A stretch of DNA of 64,000 bases, from positions 1,178,001-1,242,000 of the forward strand of contig CP030759.1 of NCBI GenBank assembly GCA_003290465.1. The letters run 5' to 3'. Positions 1 through 9,238 of the stretch are shown piece by piece; within the stretch, counting starts at the first letter, position 1, and each line of letters starts with the position of its first letter. Under the pieces are notes generated by a model. It did not search any database. It was not told the DNA's origin and saw only the letters and a program-made list of their open reading frames with translations. This stretch comes from Candidatus Sumerlaea chitinivorans. Its GTDB lineage: Bacteria > Sumerlaeota > Sumerlaeia > Sumerlaeales > Sumerlaeaceae. A program made the position numbers and the translations under genes.

Positions 1-1810
1 TTGAGCTTTTCTCAAGGGCAACGGCAAAGACTGTGATGAATTCCGAATCTGTCGGAACAACTCGGAGTCGGCTTGCGATCAAATAAAGCACGGCTGGGCC
101 AGCCAAAGCACTTCCTGCTGCTGCCAAGAACTGACGGAGCACCGACCTGTGGTCGCGCCTCTCGTCATGACTGCTCTGTTCTCCGATCGCTCTGCCATCT
201 CGGTGGCGAATCCAGACAATCACAAACAAGAGGCAGACAAGTAAATAATACGCCGGCGCTTCGAACAAATCCCGTGCTGTCGCCGAAAAGAGAACTCCCC
301 AGAACTGTGGATGAAAAAGATCGCGGATACCTTCCCCTGCGCGACGGAAATCCGTCAGACCGATCGGTTTTGTGCTTCGAACCCAGAAAATTCGCTCTTC
401 CAAAAATTCTGCGTATTCCCGGACCTGCTTATAAAGCTGCGTTTCTGCCGTTTGCAAATCTACGAGTTTTGAAAAAAGCGCGTTGAGGTCGCTCAAAAGG
501 GCTGCCAGCATAGTCCGCCGCGTCTGAACGAGCTCGCGCACCGCTGTGTCAACTTCAGATGGAGAAAGCTTCAGGTCAGTGGCCAGAGCCTCGCGTAGCT
601 TTTTTTCTGCTTGCGGGATTTCCAGCCGCTGCCCCTCCAGTTCCAGTAACTCGAGTTGTACTGAGGAGATATCAGCTTTGGTCTTTGCGATGGCACGCTC
701 AATTTCACGGATGTCGGGAAGCTCATCGCGTTGGCGACGCATCAGTTGCCCAATTGCATCTGAGTTTCCAGCAGCCTCGAGACGTTTCTTCAGCGTCGCA
801 AATTGCTCCCGTAGGCGCTCGCGCTGCGCGTTCGCCTGATCCACAGCTTCACTGGATCGGGCAAGTTTCGCGGTTGAACCGTCTGGACCTGTTCGCCGCC
901 GAGCCAGCCGTTCTGTCTCTTCCGCAAAAGCTTTAACAAGTGGGTGCGCATTGGCGGACTCAATTTTCTGCCTTTGAGCGAGGCGCACGGCCTCCTCTGC
1001 TTCCTGCTGCTTGCGCACTGCAAGCGCCTCGCGCAAGGCCTTGAGCCTTTGCTCTGCGCTCTCCAATTGCCGCTGAGCATGTTCGATCTGCAGGCTAAGC
1101 TGTTCCGCAGTTGCTTCATACATCTGCTGTTCGGCACTGAGGACCTCCAGCTCCCGCTCTGCCGCGGCACGCACCAGCGCTCGCAGACTATTTGTAAATT
1201 CTGAGAGGTCGGGCTGAGATGGGGGGATTGGTGGAGTCAGTTTTTCGGCATCTTCGATCTTTTGTCGAGCCGCCGCGATTAGCTTCGGAAATTCGGTTTG
1301 CCGAGCAGCGCGGCGTTTCTGCTCCTCGTTGAGCTCTTGAAGCCGTTTCTGACGGGCCGCCAGTTCGGCTTCAGCAGAACTTACCATTGCCGTTAGCTGT
1401 GTCGCTGAGGCGGTGGTGGGAATGCTCACGTCTTGCGTCTGAGGTGCAGAGGTTAGACCTTCCCTTAATGCCTCGATTTGCTGGGGTGCAGCCTTGGCCG
1501 CCGCCTCATGTTCGGCTTTTTGCTTGGCAAAAGCGTCAGCAGTTCGCAACGCCTCCAGAGCGATTGCAAAGGTTTCTCCAGCCCATTTCTTTGTCGTTTC
1601 ATCAACGTCCGGCAGCTCCTGAATCTTCTTAAGCCGTGCCTCTAAGCGCCCCAGATCTGATTCCAAGGGTGCAAAAAGCAGTGTGGTTGAAGTAACTGCC
1701 GGTTCCTTTTCTTGGCGACCCTGCGAAGAAGGCTTTGGGGCGCCGGTACCCACATTCACCCCAAAGAAAACGATGATTCCGATGACGAACCAAGTTCTGA
1801 CTTTCATCAT
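1..1810 (-). CDS. MscK/MscM-type mechanosensitive channel, N-terminal part (3' end outside window)
   Basis: An open frame of about 603 codons runs off the left edge without a stop. It starts at the ATG at 1810, or at the ATG directly after it, with AGGGG about 8 bases upstream. Residues 1-24 look like a signal peptide. About 450 residues of charged, Gln/Glu/Arg-rich coiled coil follow, then a segment containing ERIFWVRSTKPIG, which resembles the junction between the periplasmic and membrane domains in KefA/MscK and YjeP/MscM. Two hydrophobic segments follow before the edge. In that family the coiled coil is periplasmic and a later MscS domain forms the pore that opens when turgor rises; that domain lies outside the window, so the family call rests on the N-terminal architecture. 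Confidence 0.72.
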   Translation of the reverse strand, partial: MMKVRTWFVIGIIVFFGVNVGTGAPKPSSQGRQEKEPAVTSTTLLFAPLESDLGRLEARLKKIQELPDVDETTKKWAGETFAIALEALRTADAFAKQKAEHEAAAKAAPQQIEALREGLTSAPQTQDVSIPTTASATQLTAMVSSAEAELAARQKRLQELNEEQKRRAARQTEFPKLIAAARQKIEDAEKLTPPIPPSQPDLSEFTNSLRALVRAAAERELEVLSAEQQMYEATAEQLSLQIEHAQRQLESAEQRLKALREALAVRKQQEAEEAVRLAQRQKIESANAHPLVKAFAEETERLARRRTGPDGSTAKLARSSEAVDQANAQRERLREQFATLKKRLEAAGNSDAIGQLMRRQRDELPDIREIERAIAKTKADISSVQLELLELEGQRLEIPQAEKKLREALATDLKLSPSEVDTAVRELVQTRRTMLAALLSDLNALFSKLVDLQTAETQLYKQVREYAEFLEERIFWVRSTKPIGLTDFRRAGEGIRDLFHPQFWGVLFSATARDLFEAPAYYLLVCLLFVIVWIRHRDGRAIGEQSSHDERRDHRSVLRQFLAAAGSALAGPAVLYLIASRLRVVPTDSEFITVFAVALEKSS

Positions 1811-2030
1811 TACTTGACCCCTAATGGGTGGCGCTTCCTCTGGCAACGGATATGTGCGCTTGCGAGTTTACGTGCCCTTTGGGATAAGTCGGTCGCTAAA
1901 GTTGGCGACGTCGAACAATTGCAAACAGTCATGGATAAGTGAAGTGATGGTACTGGCAAGACAAGTGTGGACAAACGGTGTACTGTATTACTCTGCGTCC
2001 CGTTGTGCCAAAAGCCGAGGGAGATGACGC

Positions 2031-3290
2031 ATGAATGCCCAATTGCGAGAAGTGGGACGCTGGCTCAAGCGTCAACGCTTGTTGTGGCGGATCCGTGTTG
2101 CCCGGGGAGAAGAAATCAAATGGGCAAACTCCGCGCTGAATTGGCGTGAGTTCTGGCAGAAGCGCGTCCGACTGGACAGCTATCCCCGGTGGGTGCAGAT
2201 CGGAACCAACTGGACCTGCAATCTGAAATGCAATTTCTGCCGGCTTACTCTTGAGAGCACCCAACGCCAACTACGTCAGTTGCCAAAGAACGAACTCGAG
2301 ATCAGTGATCGGATCCTTGAGGAAGTTTTGGATCTTCTTCCTTACCCAGAAATGATCACGCTCACCCCACTGGGAGAGCCCCTCCTCTACTCAAAGTTGG
2401 GTAAGATTCTGGAGCGTCACCGCGAACTTGGCTGCAACAATTTGGCCATGACGACCAATGCCAACCTCATCACCGAGGATCGCGCGCAGATGTTGGTGGA
2501 AGGCGGAGTCTGTCACCTTTTTGTAAGCGTGGATGCGGTCGATCCAGCCTTGTATGCGCAGATGCGCGTTCTCGGCTCCATAGATAAGGTTGAGGCTGCA
2601 CTCGAAAGCATCAATCACTGGAAAGAGAAACTCAGAACACCGTTTCCTACCATGACTTTGGCCTCGACGTTTATGGCGCGCAATCTGCCGGAAATGCCAA
2701 AACTTCTGGAGTTCGCACTCCGACACCGTTTTCAAACGTATAGCATCCAAATCATGGAGATAGAGAATCCCGAGTTGGAGCCTGAGTTTGTGGGCTACCA
2801 CCTGCCACTTCTCAAGGAAATGCTCTTGCGGACGCTCACCACTGCTCAAGGAAAGCCCATTGAGGTTCGCGTCAATCTCGGAATGCGCAATCTTGTCAGT
2901 CAGTACCTTACTGAAAGCGAGGCGTCGCTCGTGGCACACCATACGGACGGAAACGCTGATGAGGTGTTTACGCCGTCTGCTGGTGACTCCAGTCCCGCAC
3001 AGGGTGAGGAAAATCCTCTGACGCAGCTATCCACTCGCGGAAAATCGCTAATCGAAAAATGCCACTATCCGTGGTATTTCCTGTTGATTGACACTGACGG
3101 GGACGCACGCCCGTGCTGCTGGGCAGCTCAGAGCTTCGGGAATCTCAACCGGCTCACCTTCGATCAAGTCTGGAACGGAGAAGCGGCCCAACAAATGCGG
3201 CGAAATTTCTTGGCCAACCACATTCCGAAGTCTTGTCAGGGGAAGTCGTGCCGGGTGGAGCTTATGCATACTGGCACGCTTGAAGAGTAG
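2031..3290 (+). CDS. Radical SAM protein with SPASM-like C-terminal cluster domain
   Basis: A 419-residue protein with CNLKCNFC at residues 63-70, the CX3CX2C motif that holds the radical SAM 4Fe-4S cluster. The C-terminus has cysteines at about 344, 362, 363, 402 and 407 in a SPASM-like arrangement (KCHYPWYF, GDARPCCWA, CQGKSC), which would bind one or two auxiliary clusters. Such proteins modify peptides or other substrates by radical chemistry. No precursor peptide gene is evident next to it, so the substrate is unknown. The ATG is preceded by GAGGGAG. It is transcribed away from the channel gene on the other strand, and its 3' end converges with the acetyltransferase 38 bases away. Confidence 0.88.
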   Translation: MNAQLREVGRWLKRQRLLWRIRVARGEEIKWANSALNWREFWQKRVRLDSYPRWVQIGTNWTCNLKCNFCRLTLESTQRQLRQLPKNELEISDRILEEVLDLLPYPEMITLTPLGEPLLYSKLGKILERHRELGCNNLAMTTNANLITEDRAQMLVEGGVCHLFVSVDAVDPALYAQMRVLGSIDKVEAALESINHWKEKLRTPFPTMTLASTFMARNLPEMPKLLEFALRHRFQTYSIQIMEIENPELEPEFVGYHLPLLKEMLLRTLTTAQGKPIEVRVNLGMRNLVSQYLTESEASLVAHHTDGNADEVFTPSAGDSSPAQGEENPLTQLSTRGKSLIEKCHYPWYFLLIDTDGDARPCCWAAQSFGNLNRLTFDQVWNGEAAQQMRRNFLANHIPKSCQGKSCRVELMHTGTLEE

Positions 3291-3328
3291 ACGGGATCCG
3301 CTGAAAACTTCGTCCGCACGTTCCATGT

Positions 3329-3859
3329 TTATGGGTTTGCGACTGTTTCGGACGAGCCTTCCACGGCAAATGGTCGAAGTCGGGCCCGCAACAACAGAGC
3401 GTGGCGTCCCGGTCCGTAGTAGTGCTTCAATAATCGCACGGGCTGAAAACCCAGTCTCCGGTGCAAGCTTAACGAAGGTTCATTTTCTACGGCGATCTCA
3501 CATGTAGCGTGGCGATGTCCTAACTGAGCAAGTTTCTGCAGCGACATCGTGAGCAACTGAGTCCCAATGCCTCGCCGTCGGTATTGGGGATGGACATCCA
3601 GCGTGATTAGCTCCGCGCTCAGGCAATCAAACAAATGAAAGGCTGCTAAAGAGGGCGGCGCGGTCGCTTCATCGTAGTAACGCAAGAGTCCAGCGCCGTT
3701 CATCGACACGAACAGGCGCAGGGTCCGAATGTCGTAGCGTTCTGCAGGTGAAAAACAAAGGCGTTCCAGTTCAGCTAACTCGCGTATTTCGCCCTCAGAA
3801 ATGCAGGGGCGCAGAAAACGGCGACGTGTGCAGGCGATGTTATAGTCACTGCAAATCAC
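3329..3859 (-). CDS. GNAT-family N-acetyltransferase (RimI-like)
   Basis: A 176-residue protein starting with GTG. The core is a GNAT fold: ELITLDVHPQYRRRGIGTQLL holds beta strand 4 and the acetyl-CoA pyrophosphate-binding R/Q-x-x-G-x-G/A motif (RRRGIG), followed by ENEPSLSLHRRLGFQPV, the usual asparagine helix and strand 5. Family members move an acetyl group from acetyl-CoA to an amine, often a protein N-terminus or a small metabolite. The acceptor here cannot be predicted. The N-terminal 30 residues are poorly conserved in character, so the true start could be slightly internal. Convergent with the radical SAM gene. Confidence 0.8.
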   Translation of the reverse strand: MICSDYNIACTRRRFLRPCISEGEIRELAELERLCFSPAERYDIRTLRLFVSMNGAGLLRYYDEATAPPSLAAFHLFDCLSAELITLDVHPQYRRRGIGTQLLTMSLQKLAQLGHRHATCEIAVENEPSLSLHRRLGFQPVRLLKHYYGPGRHALLLRARLRPFAVEGSSETVANP

Positions 3860-3905
3860 GTATGAAGAAATCCGTCTCCGTTGCGGCCTGATGCGCCGCG
3901 TTACG

Positions 3906-4994
3906 TCAATGCTCGACAGGCGGCAGCTTCTCTAACAGCTGCTTAGCTTCGTGGAGTTTTTCAAGCCCCATCTGAATTTTTGAGTCGTCGTCGGTAGCCC
4001 GCCCCTCTTCGATGAGCTCGGCTCCTTCGTCGAGCATTCTGCAGATTGAGACCACGCAGAGACGGTGTTCCAAAGGAAGGGTACCAAGTGCGCGTAAGGA
4101 ACCAGCTTGTTCGCGAATGGTCTCCGTTTCCGTATCGAGCAACGCATAGTCCTTCCGGGCTGCTGCTTGACGAATACGATCGCTGGAGACGGCAAGGGCT
4201 CCGCAAACGTCGTGGGGATTCGCTATCGTAGAGGTGGCTGGCGTTCGATATTTCCGCACTGCTTGTTCAAGAACGGGATAAGACGGAGCTTTGATCTCTG
4301 GCGTTCCCGCCTGCATTTCCCCAGAAACGGCAAAATCCTGGATGTCGCGCTGCGTAGGCGTTCTTCCACTCATCCTTTTTTCCTGAGTGGTAGCGGGAAT
4401 ACTGCTTTGCTCCACCGGCTCAGCTGTCCCGACAGCAGAAAGATTCTCTCCCCGTGAATTCTGGTCCGTTCTCGGTTTGCCGGGAAGGGCTCGACGGACA
4501 CGGCCCAAAAGGCCGCTTCCCTTTGTCGGTGAGGGTGCTGCAGGCGTGGGGGTGAGTGCGCGCTCGGGCATTGGTTGGCTTTCAGTCACAGCGTTCGGCG
4601 GCTGGTCTGGTGGAAGTGGATTCGAAACAGGTTTATCGGCGTCACGGTTTAGAATGACAATCTCGCCTTCGCCCGAGACCCGATTCGAACTCGATCGAGC
4701 ACCGAATCCGGGTGCCTCACGTGACGCGCCTCGGTCTGGGCCTCGCATCTGGGCGAGGCGAAGCCCTGCCGCCCCGGGGACTTGCGGGACGCCGGCCCAC
4801 TCACTGCCTACACTGACCTTCGGATAAGTCGGTGGATTTGCTGGCATAGCAGCAAAATGAGGCGCGGGCCGCTCTTGAGGCATCGCCAGCCCTATCTGTC
4901 CGGCGACTACGGTTGCTATCGCTATGGCCCATTGCCTTCTCATTCTGTCAGAAGACCGAACCACTTTCATGCCAGTGTAAACGAACAAACGCAT
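3906..4994 (-). CDS. Secreted proline-rich protein of unknown function
   Basis: A 362-residue frame not assigned to a family. A hydrophobic stretch at residues 20-38 (RRQWAIAIATVVAG and on) looks like a signal peptide or membrane anchor; starts at Met1, Met9 or Met18 are possible. Residues 40-255 are rich in Pro, Ser, Gly and charged residues and probably disordered. The last 100 residues look helical and contain three cysteines, in CGALAVSS, LCVV and ICRML. This suggests a small exported helical domain on a flexible linker. The gene lies between the GNAT gene and rel, with no overlap on either side. Confidence 0.6.
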   Translation of the reverse strand: MRLFVYTGMKVVRSSDRMRRQWAIAIATVVAGQIGLAMPQERPAPHFAAMPANPPTYPKVSVGSEWAGVPQVPGAAGLRLAQMRGPDRGASREAPGFGARSSSNRVSGEGEIVILNRDADKPVSNPLPPDQPPNAVTESQPMPERALTPTPAAPSPTKGSGLLGRVRRALPGKPRTDQNSRGENLSAVGTAEPVEQSSIPATTQEKRMSGRTPTQRDIQDFAVSGEMQAGTPEIKAPSYPVLEQAVRKYRTPATSTIANPHDVCGALAVSSDRIRQAAARKDYALLDTETETIREQAGSLRALGTLPLEHRLCVVSICRMLDEGAELIEEGRATDDDSKIQMGLEKLHEAKQLLEKLPPVEH

Positions 4995-5311
4995 CCCCGA
5001 AATTGTTCAGCAAAAACCATTCATGAAACATGATTTAGCCGAACGACGTCTTCATGCTTTCATACAGACGTCGCCCACAATGTCCAGCATATTGACAAAG
5101 AGGGCAAGAGGAAGTGTCAAGGAAACCGACGCATAGCTGCCGCATGCTGAGCTGGTCCGACGAGCAGGGACGCCCACGGAAGAGACATGAATCCTCTTGG
5201 CGGATTTCGCATGAAGAGCGACATCTTCATGGGGCAGGATCGTAATGCGAAACTTATCGTTGTGACCTCTTTGCGTAGTCGAACCCTCCACATCCCAAGA
5301 ACAGCATCCAG
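4995..5311. other. Intergenic stretch, nothing recognised
   Basis: About 317 bases between the secreted-protein start and the end of rel. A short frame on the minus strand (5052-5291) has no family resemblance and no good ribosome-binding site. I see no hairpin with a T-run and no RNA gene. It must hold the promoter of the 3906-4994 gene. Confidence 0.4.
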
Positions 5312-7510
5312 TTACTTTTCCGGCTCGCCCGCAAAACCACCAGCGTCGCGCGTGACACGCAACACCCCTTTCACTGCACGAACGTTGCTGTAGAGCTGAT
5401 AGAGTTGCTCGCGGTTCTTGATCTCCACAATAAAACGGAGGAGTGCCTTTTCGCCAACCGTCTTGGTATTGCTGCCATGGATCAGCACATTCGCCCCCGT
5501 GATGGCCTCGCTCACGTCACGCAAGAGTCCTTTGCGATCCCGACAATCAATCCGTATGCCGACGCGCCGGAGGGGGGTATTGTCGCCGTCCCATGTAGCG
5601 GGGAGCAAACGAGCCGAAGCAGTGGCCTCCCCCGCAAGAATCCGCTGAAGATTCCGGCATGTCTCGGTATGAATGGTGACCCCTCGCCCATAAGTCACGA
5701 ATGCCACGATTGGGTCCCCGGGTACCGGGACGCAGCACTTGGCAAAACGCATAGCTGTGTTCGTGAGGCCATCGACAATTACGCCGCTACTGGCTTTTTG
5801 GCGTTTTGTGCGGGATGGTGTCTTAACCGAGGGCGGTTGGACAGACACGGGGAATGCTTTGGCAACTACATTTTGCGCAAGCAATCCTCCGAAGCCAATT
5901 TCGGCGAAAAGGTCCTCGACGCTGTTGACGCGGTATTGTTTGAAAAGCGGTCGGACCTTCTCTTCAAAGACCGCCCAGTCGAGAGGTATGCCACGGGCCC
6001 GCAGCACGCGCGCCACGAGTTCTTTTCCCCGCTCCACATTTTGCGCATAGTTTTGGGTGCGCAACCAATGGCGGATTTTTGTTCGGGCCCGCGAAGTGAC
6101 CACGAACTCCAGCCAATCCTCCGACGGGTGCCCTGTGCGCGACGTGATGATTTCTACAATGTCGCCATTTTGCAGCTGGTAGCGCAAGGGTACCAGACGT
6201 TGATTGACCTTGGCACCCGTGCAATGCAGCCCCACATCCGTGTGCACATAGAATGCAAAATCCACAGGTGTGGAACCTTTTGGCAGCTCCACAATATCAC
6301 CCTTTGGAGTGAAGCAAAAGACCTGATCGGAGAGTACTTCGTGCGTTAGAGCAGGCACAAGCTCGCTTGGGCTTACCTCTTTAAACCAATCGGCAAGACT
6401 CCTGAGCCACGGCAGCTGCTTCTCAAGCTCATGCGTGCCGGTGACCCCCTCCTTGTATTTCCAGTGAGCCGCCACTCCTTCTTCCGCCACTCGGTGCATC
6501 TCGCGTGTCCGAATCTGGATCTCAAGCGGCCCTCCGCCGGGTCCGACCACGGTGGTGTGGATGGAACGGTATCCGTTTTCTTTTGGGCAGGCAATATAGT
6601 CTTTGAAGCGGTTTTCGAGTGGACGCCACAACTCATGCACAATCCCAAGGACCGTGTAGCACTCCCGAGGATCTTGAGATTCGCAAATCACCCGCACGCC
6701 CATCAGATCGAAAATATCTTCAATTCCCCCCTGCTGGCGCTGCATTTTCTGAAAGATCGAATACAGATGTTTCTGTCGCCCCTGAACCTCTGCTCGAATA
6801 TTCTGCTGTGCAAGGGCCGCTTTGATTTTACGAATGGCATCTTCGATCAGACTCTCACGCGCTGCACGCTTTTCCGAAACCAGCTTTCGAAGCTGCTGAT
6901 ATTCTTGGGGGTAGAGATAGCGCATCGCTTGATCTTCGAGTTCGGTCTTGATGCGGGTCATCCCCAAGCGGTTGGCCAAGCGAGCATAGATATCCAAGGT
7001 ATCCCGGGCAATTTTCTGCTGTTTCTCGGGGGGCAAATACTGCAGCGTCCGGATATTGTGGAGCCGGTCCGCGAGCTTGATGAAGATGACGCGAATATCG
7101 CGCGCCATCGCGAGAATCATCTTTCGGATACTCTCGGCTCGCTGTTCACTGGTACTGTTGAATTGTAGTCCAGAAATCTTGGTGACACCATCCACGAGGG
7201 CCGCAACATCTTTCCCGAAGAGTGCGGCAAGCTCCTTTTCCTCTACCCCACAGTCCTCCATCGTGTCGTGCAGAAGGCCTGCAGCAATGGTCTGCGAGTC
7301 CATGCGCAGCTCGGCAAGGATTCTTGCTGTTTCGACACAGTGAAGGTAATAGGGTTCACCGGAGGCGCGATATTGGCCGCTGTGGGCGTTTCGGGCAAAC
7401 TCGTAGGCTTTTGTAATGAAGGCGATGTCCTGCTCGCTGAAGCGCGCACGATGCTCTCCTAAGATATAATCAATAGGACTGCCTGTGTCGCTGGACTCGT
7501 GCGCCGACAT
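5312..7510 (-). CDS. rel: Bifunctional-type (p)ppGpp synthetase/hydrolase (RelA/SpoT homologue)
   Basis: About 732 residues with the full long-RSH layout. Numbered from the longest frame (Met at 7519), the N-terminal HD hydrolase has the YLHCVETA and LLHDTMEDC motifs (His60, His84-Asp85) and DRLHN near 151. The synthetase domain has GRQKHLYSIFQKM near 247 and ENGYRSIHTTV near 314. The motif before it is RFKD (304-307), the RXKD form found in bifunctional or SpoT-like enzymes rather than the EXDD of RelA. A TGS domain (about 405-465), a conserved-cysteine segment (FAKCCVPVPGD) and a C-terminal ACT domain follow. It makes and degrades the starvation alarmone. AGAAGG lies upstream; GTG at 7519 or 7516 are alternative starts to the ATG used here. 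Confidence 0.95.
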   Translation of the reverse strand: MSAHESSDTGSPIDYILGEHRARFSEQDIAFITKAYEFARNAHSGQYRASGEPYYLHCVETARILAELRMDSQTIAAGLLHDTMEDCGVEEKELAALFGKDVAALVDGVTKISGLQFNSTSEQRAESIRKMILAMARDIRVIFIKLADRLHNIRTLQYLPPEKQQKIARDTLDIYARLANRLGMTRIKTELEDQAMRYLYPQEYQQLRKLVSEKRAARESLIEDAIRKIKAALAQQNIRAEVQGRQKHLYSIFQKMQRQQGGIEDIFDLMGVRVICESQDPRECYTVLGIVHELWRPLENRFKDYIACPKENGYRSIHTTVVGPGGGPLEIQIRTREMHRVAEEGVAAHWKYKEGVTGTHELEKQLPWLRSLADWFKEVSPSELVPALTHEVLSDQVFCFTPKGDIVELPKGSTPVDFAFYVHTDVGLHCTGAKVNQRLVPLRYQLQNGDIVEIITSRTGHPSEDWLEFVVTSRARTKIRHWLRTQNYAQNVERGKELVARVLRARGIPLDWAVFEEKVRPLFKQYRVNSVEDLFAEIGFGGLLAQNVVAKAFPVSVQPPSVKTPSRTKRQKASSGVIVDGLTNTAMRFAKCCVPVPGDPIVAFVTYGRGVTIHTETCRNLQRILAGEATASARLLPATWDGDNTPLRRVGIRIDCRDRKGLLRDVSEAITGANVLIHGSNTKTVGEKALLRFIVEIKNREQLYQLYSNVRAVKGVLRVTRDAGGFAGEPEK

Positions 7511-7652
7511 GCTCACCACGCCCTTCTTTTGGCGTTACAGAAAAAGTGATACCTGCATTCAGCAGCTGGGTAAGACCCGAGAATGCAAGTATCCACTCGG
7601 TTTTCGAAAAGTGTGCAAAGCGTAGAACTCCACCGTCTTCCCGCAGCTAAGC

Positions 7653-9104
7653 TTAGCCGCTTGCTGCCTTTGGGTCGCTGTTGGGTGCATTCCCGTCGGC
7701 AGGCTCTACCTGCAACACCATTCCTTCCAGTGCAACTATGCGCACCTTCCCTCCACGGGCGACCGGAGTACGGCTAACGGCATCCCAGTACGTGCCATTA
7801 AAGAACACTTTGCCACGAGGAGACAAATCAACGATGACCTCCGCACACTGTCCGACATAGCTCTCAACCCCTACTTGGCTGGGATGTAGCTGAGCGCGGG
7901 CCACGAGGAAGGTGAGGAGCGCCACAAGCAATGTGACGGTAGCAACGATCCCCGCTACAATCCCAACAGAGGCGCCAATGAAGGGCTTCGGTTGCTGAAA
8001 GAGTGCCAATGCCCCAAAGAAGAGACAGATAGCACCCGCAAGCGTGAGAAGCCCATAACTCGTGAATTTTAGTTCTGCGAGAAAGAGTCCAATGCCCGCG
8101 ACAATAAGCAGAATCGCCGCATAGTTCGTGGGCAACATGCGCAGAGCAAGTGCTGCAAGCAAAAGTGAAATGAGTCCAGCAATTCCTGGGATCCATAACC
8201 CCGGGTGGGTTAGCTCGTAACCAAGTAGAACAAGTCCCATAAGCAAAAGGAGGACAGCAATATTGGGGTTTGCAAGGGTGTTGAGAATCTTCTGACTTTC
8301 GTTCAATTCCGAGTATTCGTAGGCTGCCCCCGCCGTCCGGAGCACGACGGTTTCATTCTCAAGCCGCACCGTACGCCCGTCCAGCTTCTGCAGAAGTTCT
8401 GGGAGATCCGAAGCCACAAGATCAATGACGCCGAGTTCCAACGCTTTTTCCGACGGAACCGAAACACTGCGCTCTACAGCTGCTTTTGCCCACTCGGCAT
8501 TCCTCCCGCGATAATTTGCGATCGCTTCCACCCACGCGACCGTATCATTCATAACTTTTTCACTCATCACATCGCGTGCGGTACCCGGAAGAGGAGATCG
8601 AATCCCGAGAGGCACAGTAGTGAACTGATCCCGCTCCGTGGGCCATGATCCGGTGATATCCACAACATGAGCAGCGCCGATGTTAGTGCCCGGCGCCATG
8701 GCTGCAACGTGACTCGCCATTGTTATGAAGACACCAGCGCTGGCGGCCCGAGAGCCACTCGGATAGACAAAGGTGATCACCGGCACCGTGCTTGAGAGCT
8801 GCTTCTTTACGATTTCTCGCGTCGACTGCAATAATCCCCCCGGTGTGTCGAGTTCGATGATCACGGGAACCTTCAGTGCCTCGCCCCGCTCGATGACGGA
8901 AATGATAAAATCCGCCGTCACCGGGTTGATCATTTGGTCGTTGAGCTTGGCCACAAGGACGCGTGGGGCGCGATCGGGAGGCGGTAACGTCCGAACGCCC
9001 TCGAGCGATGAGGTTGTTTGTGCTACATTTGACACTGCTGGATGAATCATGGACACGAACGCCCAGAGGAGCCCCACGAATCGTAGTTTCATCGGTGTTC
9101 TCAT
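7653..9104 (-). CDS. NfeD-type membrane-bound serine protease (long form)
   Basis: About 483 residues. I prefer the ATG at 9104 (GGAG 8 bases upstream) over the longer frame from 9194, because it starts directly on a signal peptide. A ClpP/SppA-like protease domain follows, with ELDTPGGLL near 85 and AASAG with the likely nucleophile Ser122. Lys183 in SEKVMND fits the Ser-Lys dyad of this family. Four to five membrane segments lie at about 270-410, and a C-terminal OB-fold NfeD domain ends the protein. Long-form NfeD proteins are often paired with a stomatin/flotillin partner, but none is adjacent here. The rel gene follows 142 bases downstream on the same strand. Confidence 0.88.
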   Translation of the reverse strand: MRTPMKLRFVGLLWAFVSMIHPAVSNVAQTTSSLEGVRTLPPPDRAPRVLVAKLNDQMINPVTADFIISVIERGEALKVPVIIELDTPGGLLQSTREIVKKQLSSTVPVITFVYPSGSRAASAGVFITMASHVAAMAPGTNIGAAHVVDITGSWPTERDQFTTVPLGIRSPLPGTARDVMSEKVMNDTVAWVEAIANYRGRNAEWAKAAVERSVSVPSEKALELGVIDLVASDLPELLQKLDGRTVRLENETVVLRTAGAAYEYSELNESQKILNTLANPNIAVLLLLMGLVLLGYELTHPGLWIPGIAGLISLLLAALALRMLPTNYAAILLIVAGIGLFLAELKFTSYGLLTLAGAICLFFGALALFQQPKPFIGASVGIVAGIVATVTLLVALLTFLVARAQLHPSQVGVESYVGQCAEVIVDLSPRGKVFFNGTYWDAVSRTPVARGGKVRIVALEGMVLQVEPADGNAPNSDPKAASG

Positions 9105-9238
9105 CGTACATTCTCCAGTCGGCAGGGAAACGACCTTTTGCGGTCTTACCCCTTGATCACCCAAGGCAAGATAGCATATCGAACTGATGGACATTCCATA
9201 AGAAAGCGCGTGTTCATCACAAATTCCATGGCGGAAGC

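Noticed and set aside
790-1170. Minus-strand 126-residue Arg/Ser-rich frame near the left edge
   Set aside because: It lies in another frame of the long mechanosensitive-channel frame (1-1810, open to the edge), whose signal peptide and coiled coil are far more protein-like.
5052-5291. 79-residue minus-strand frame downstream of the Pro-rich secreted gene start
   Set aside because: No ribosome-binding site or family resemblance; composition looks like chance.
5405-6349. 314-residue plus-strand frame
   Set aside because: Shadow of rel on the opposite strand; the rel frame carries all RSH motifs.
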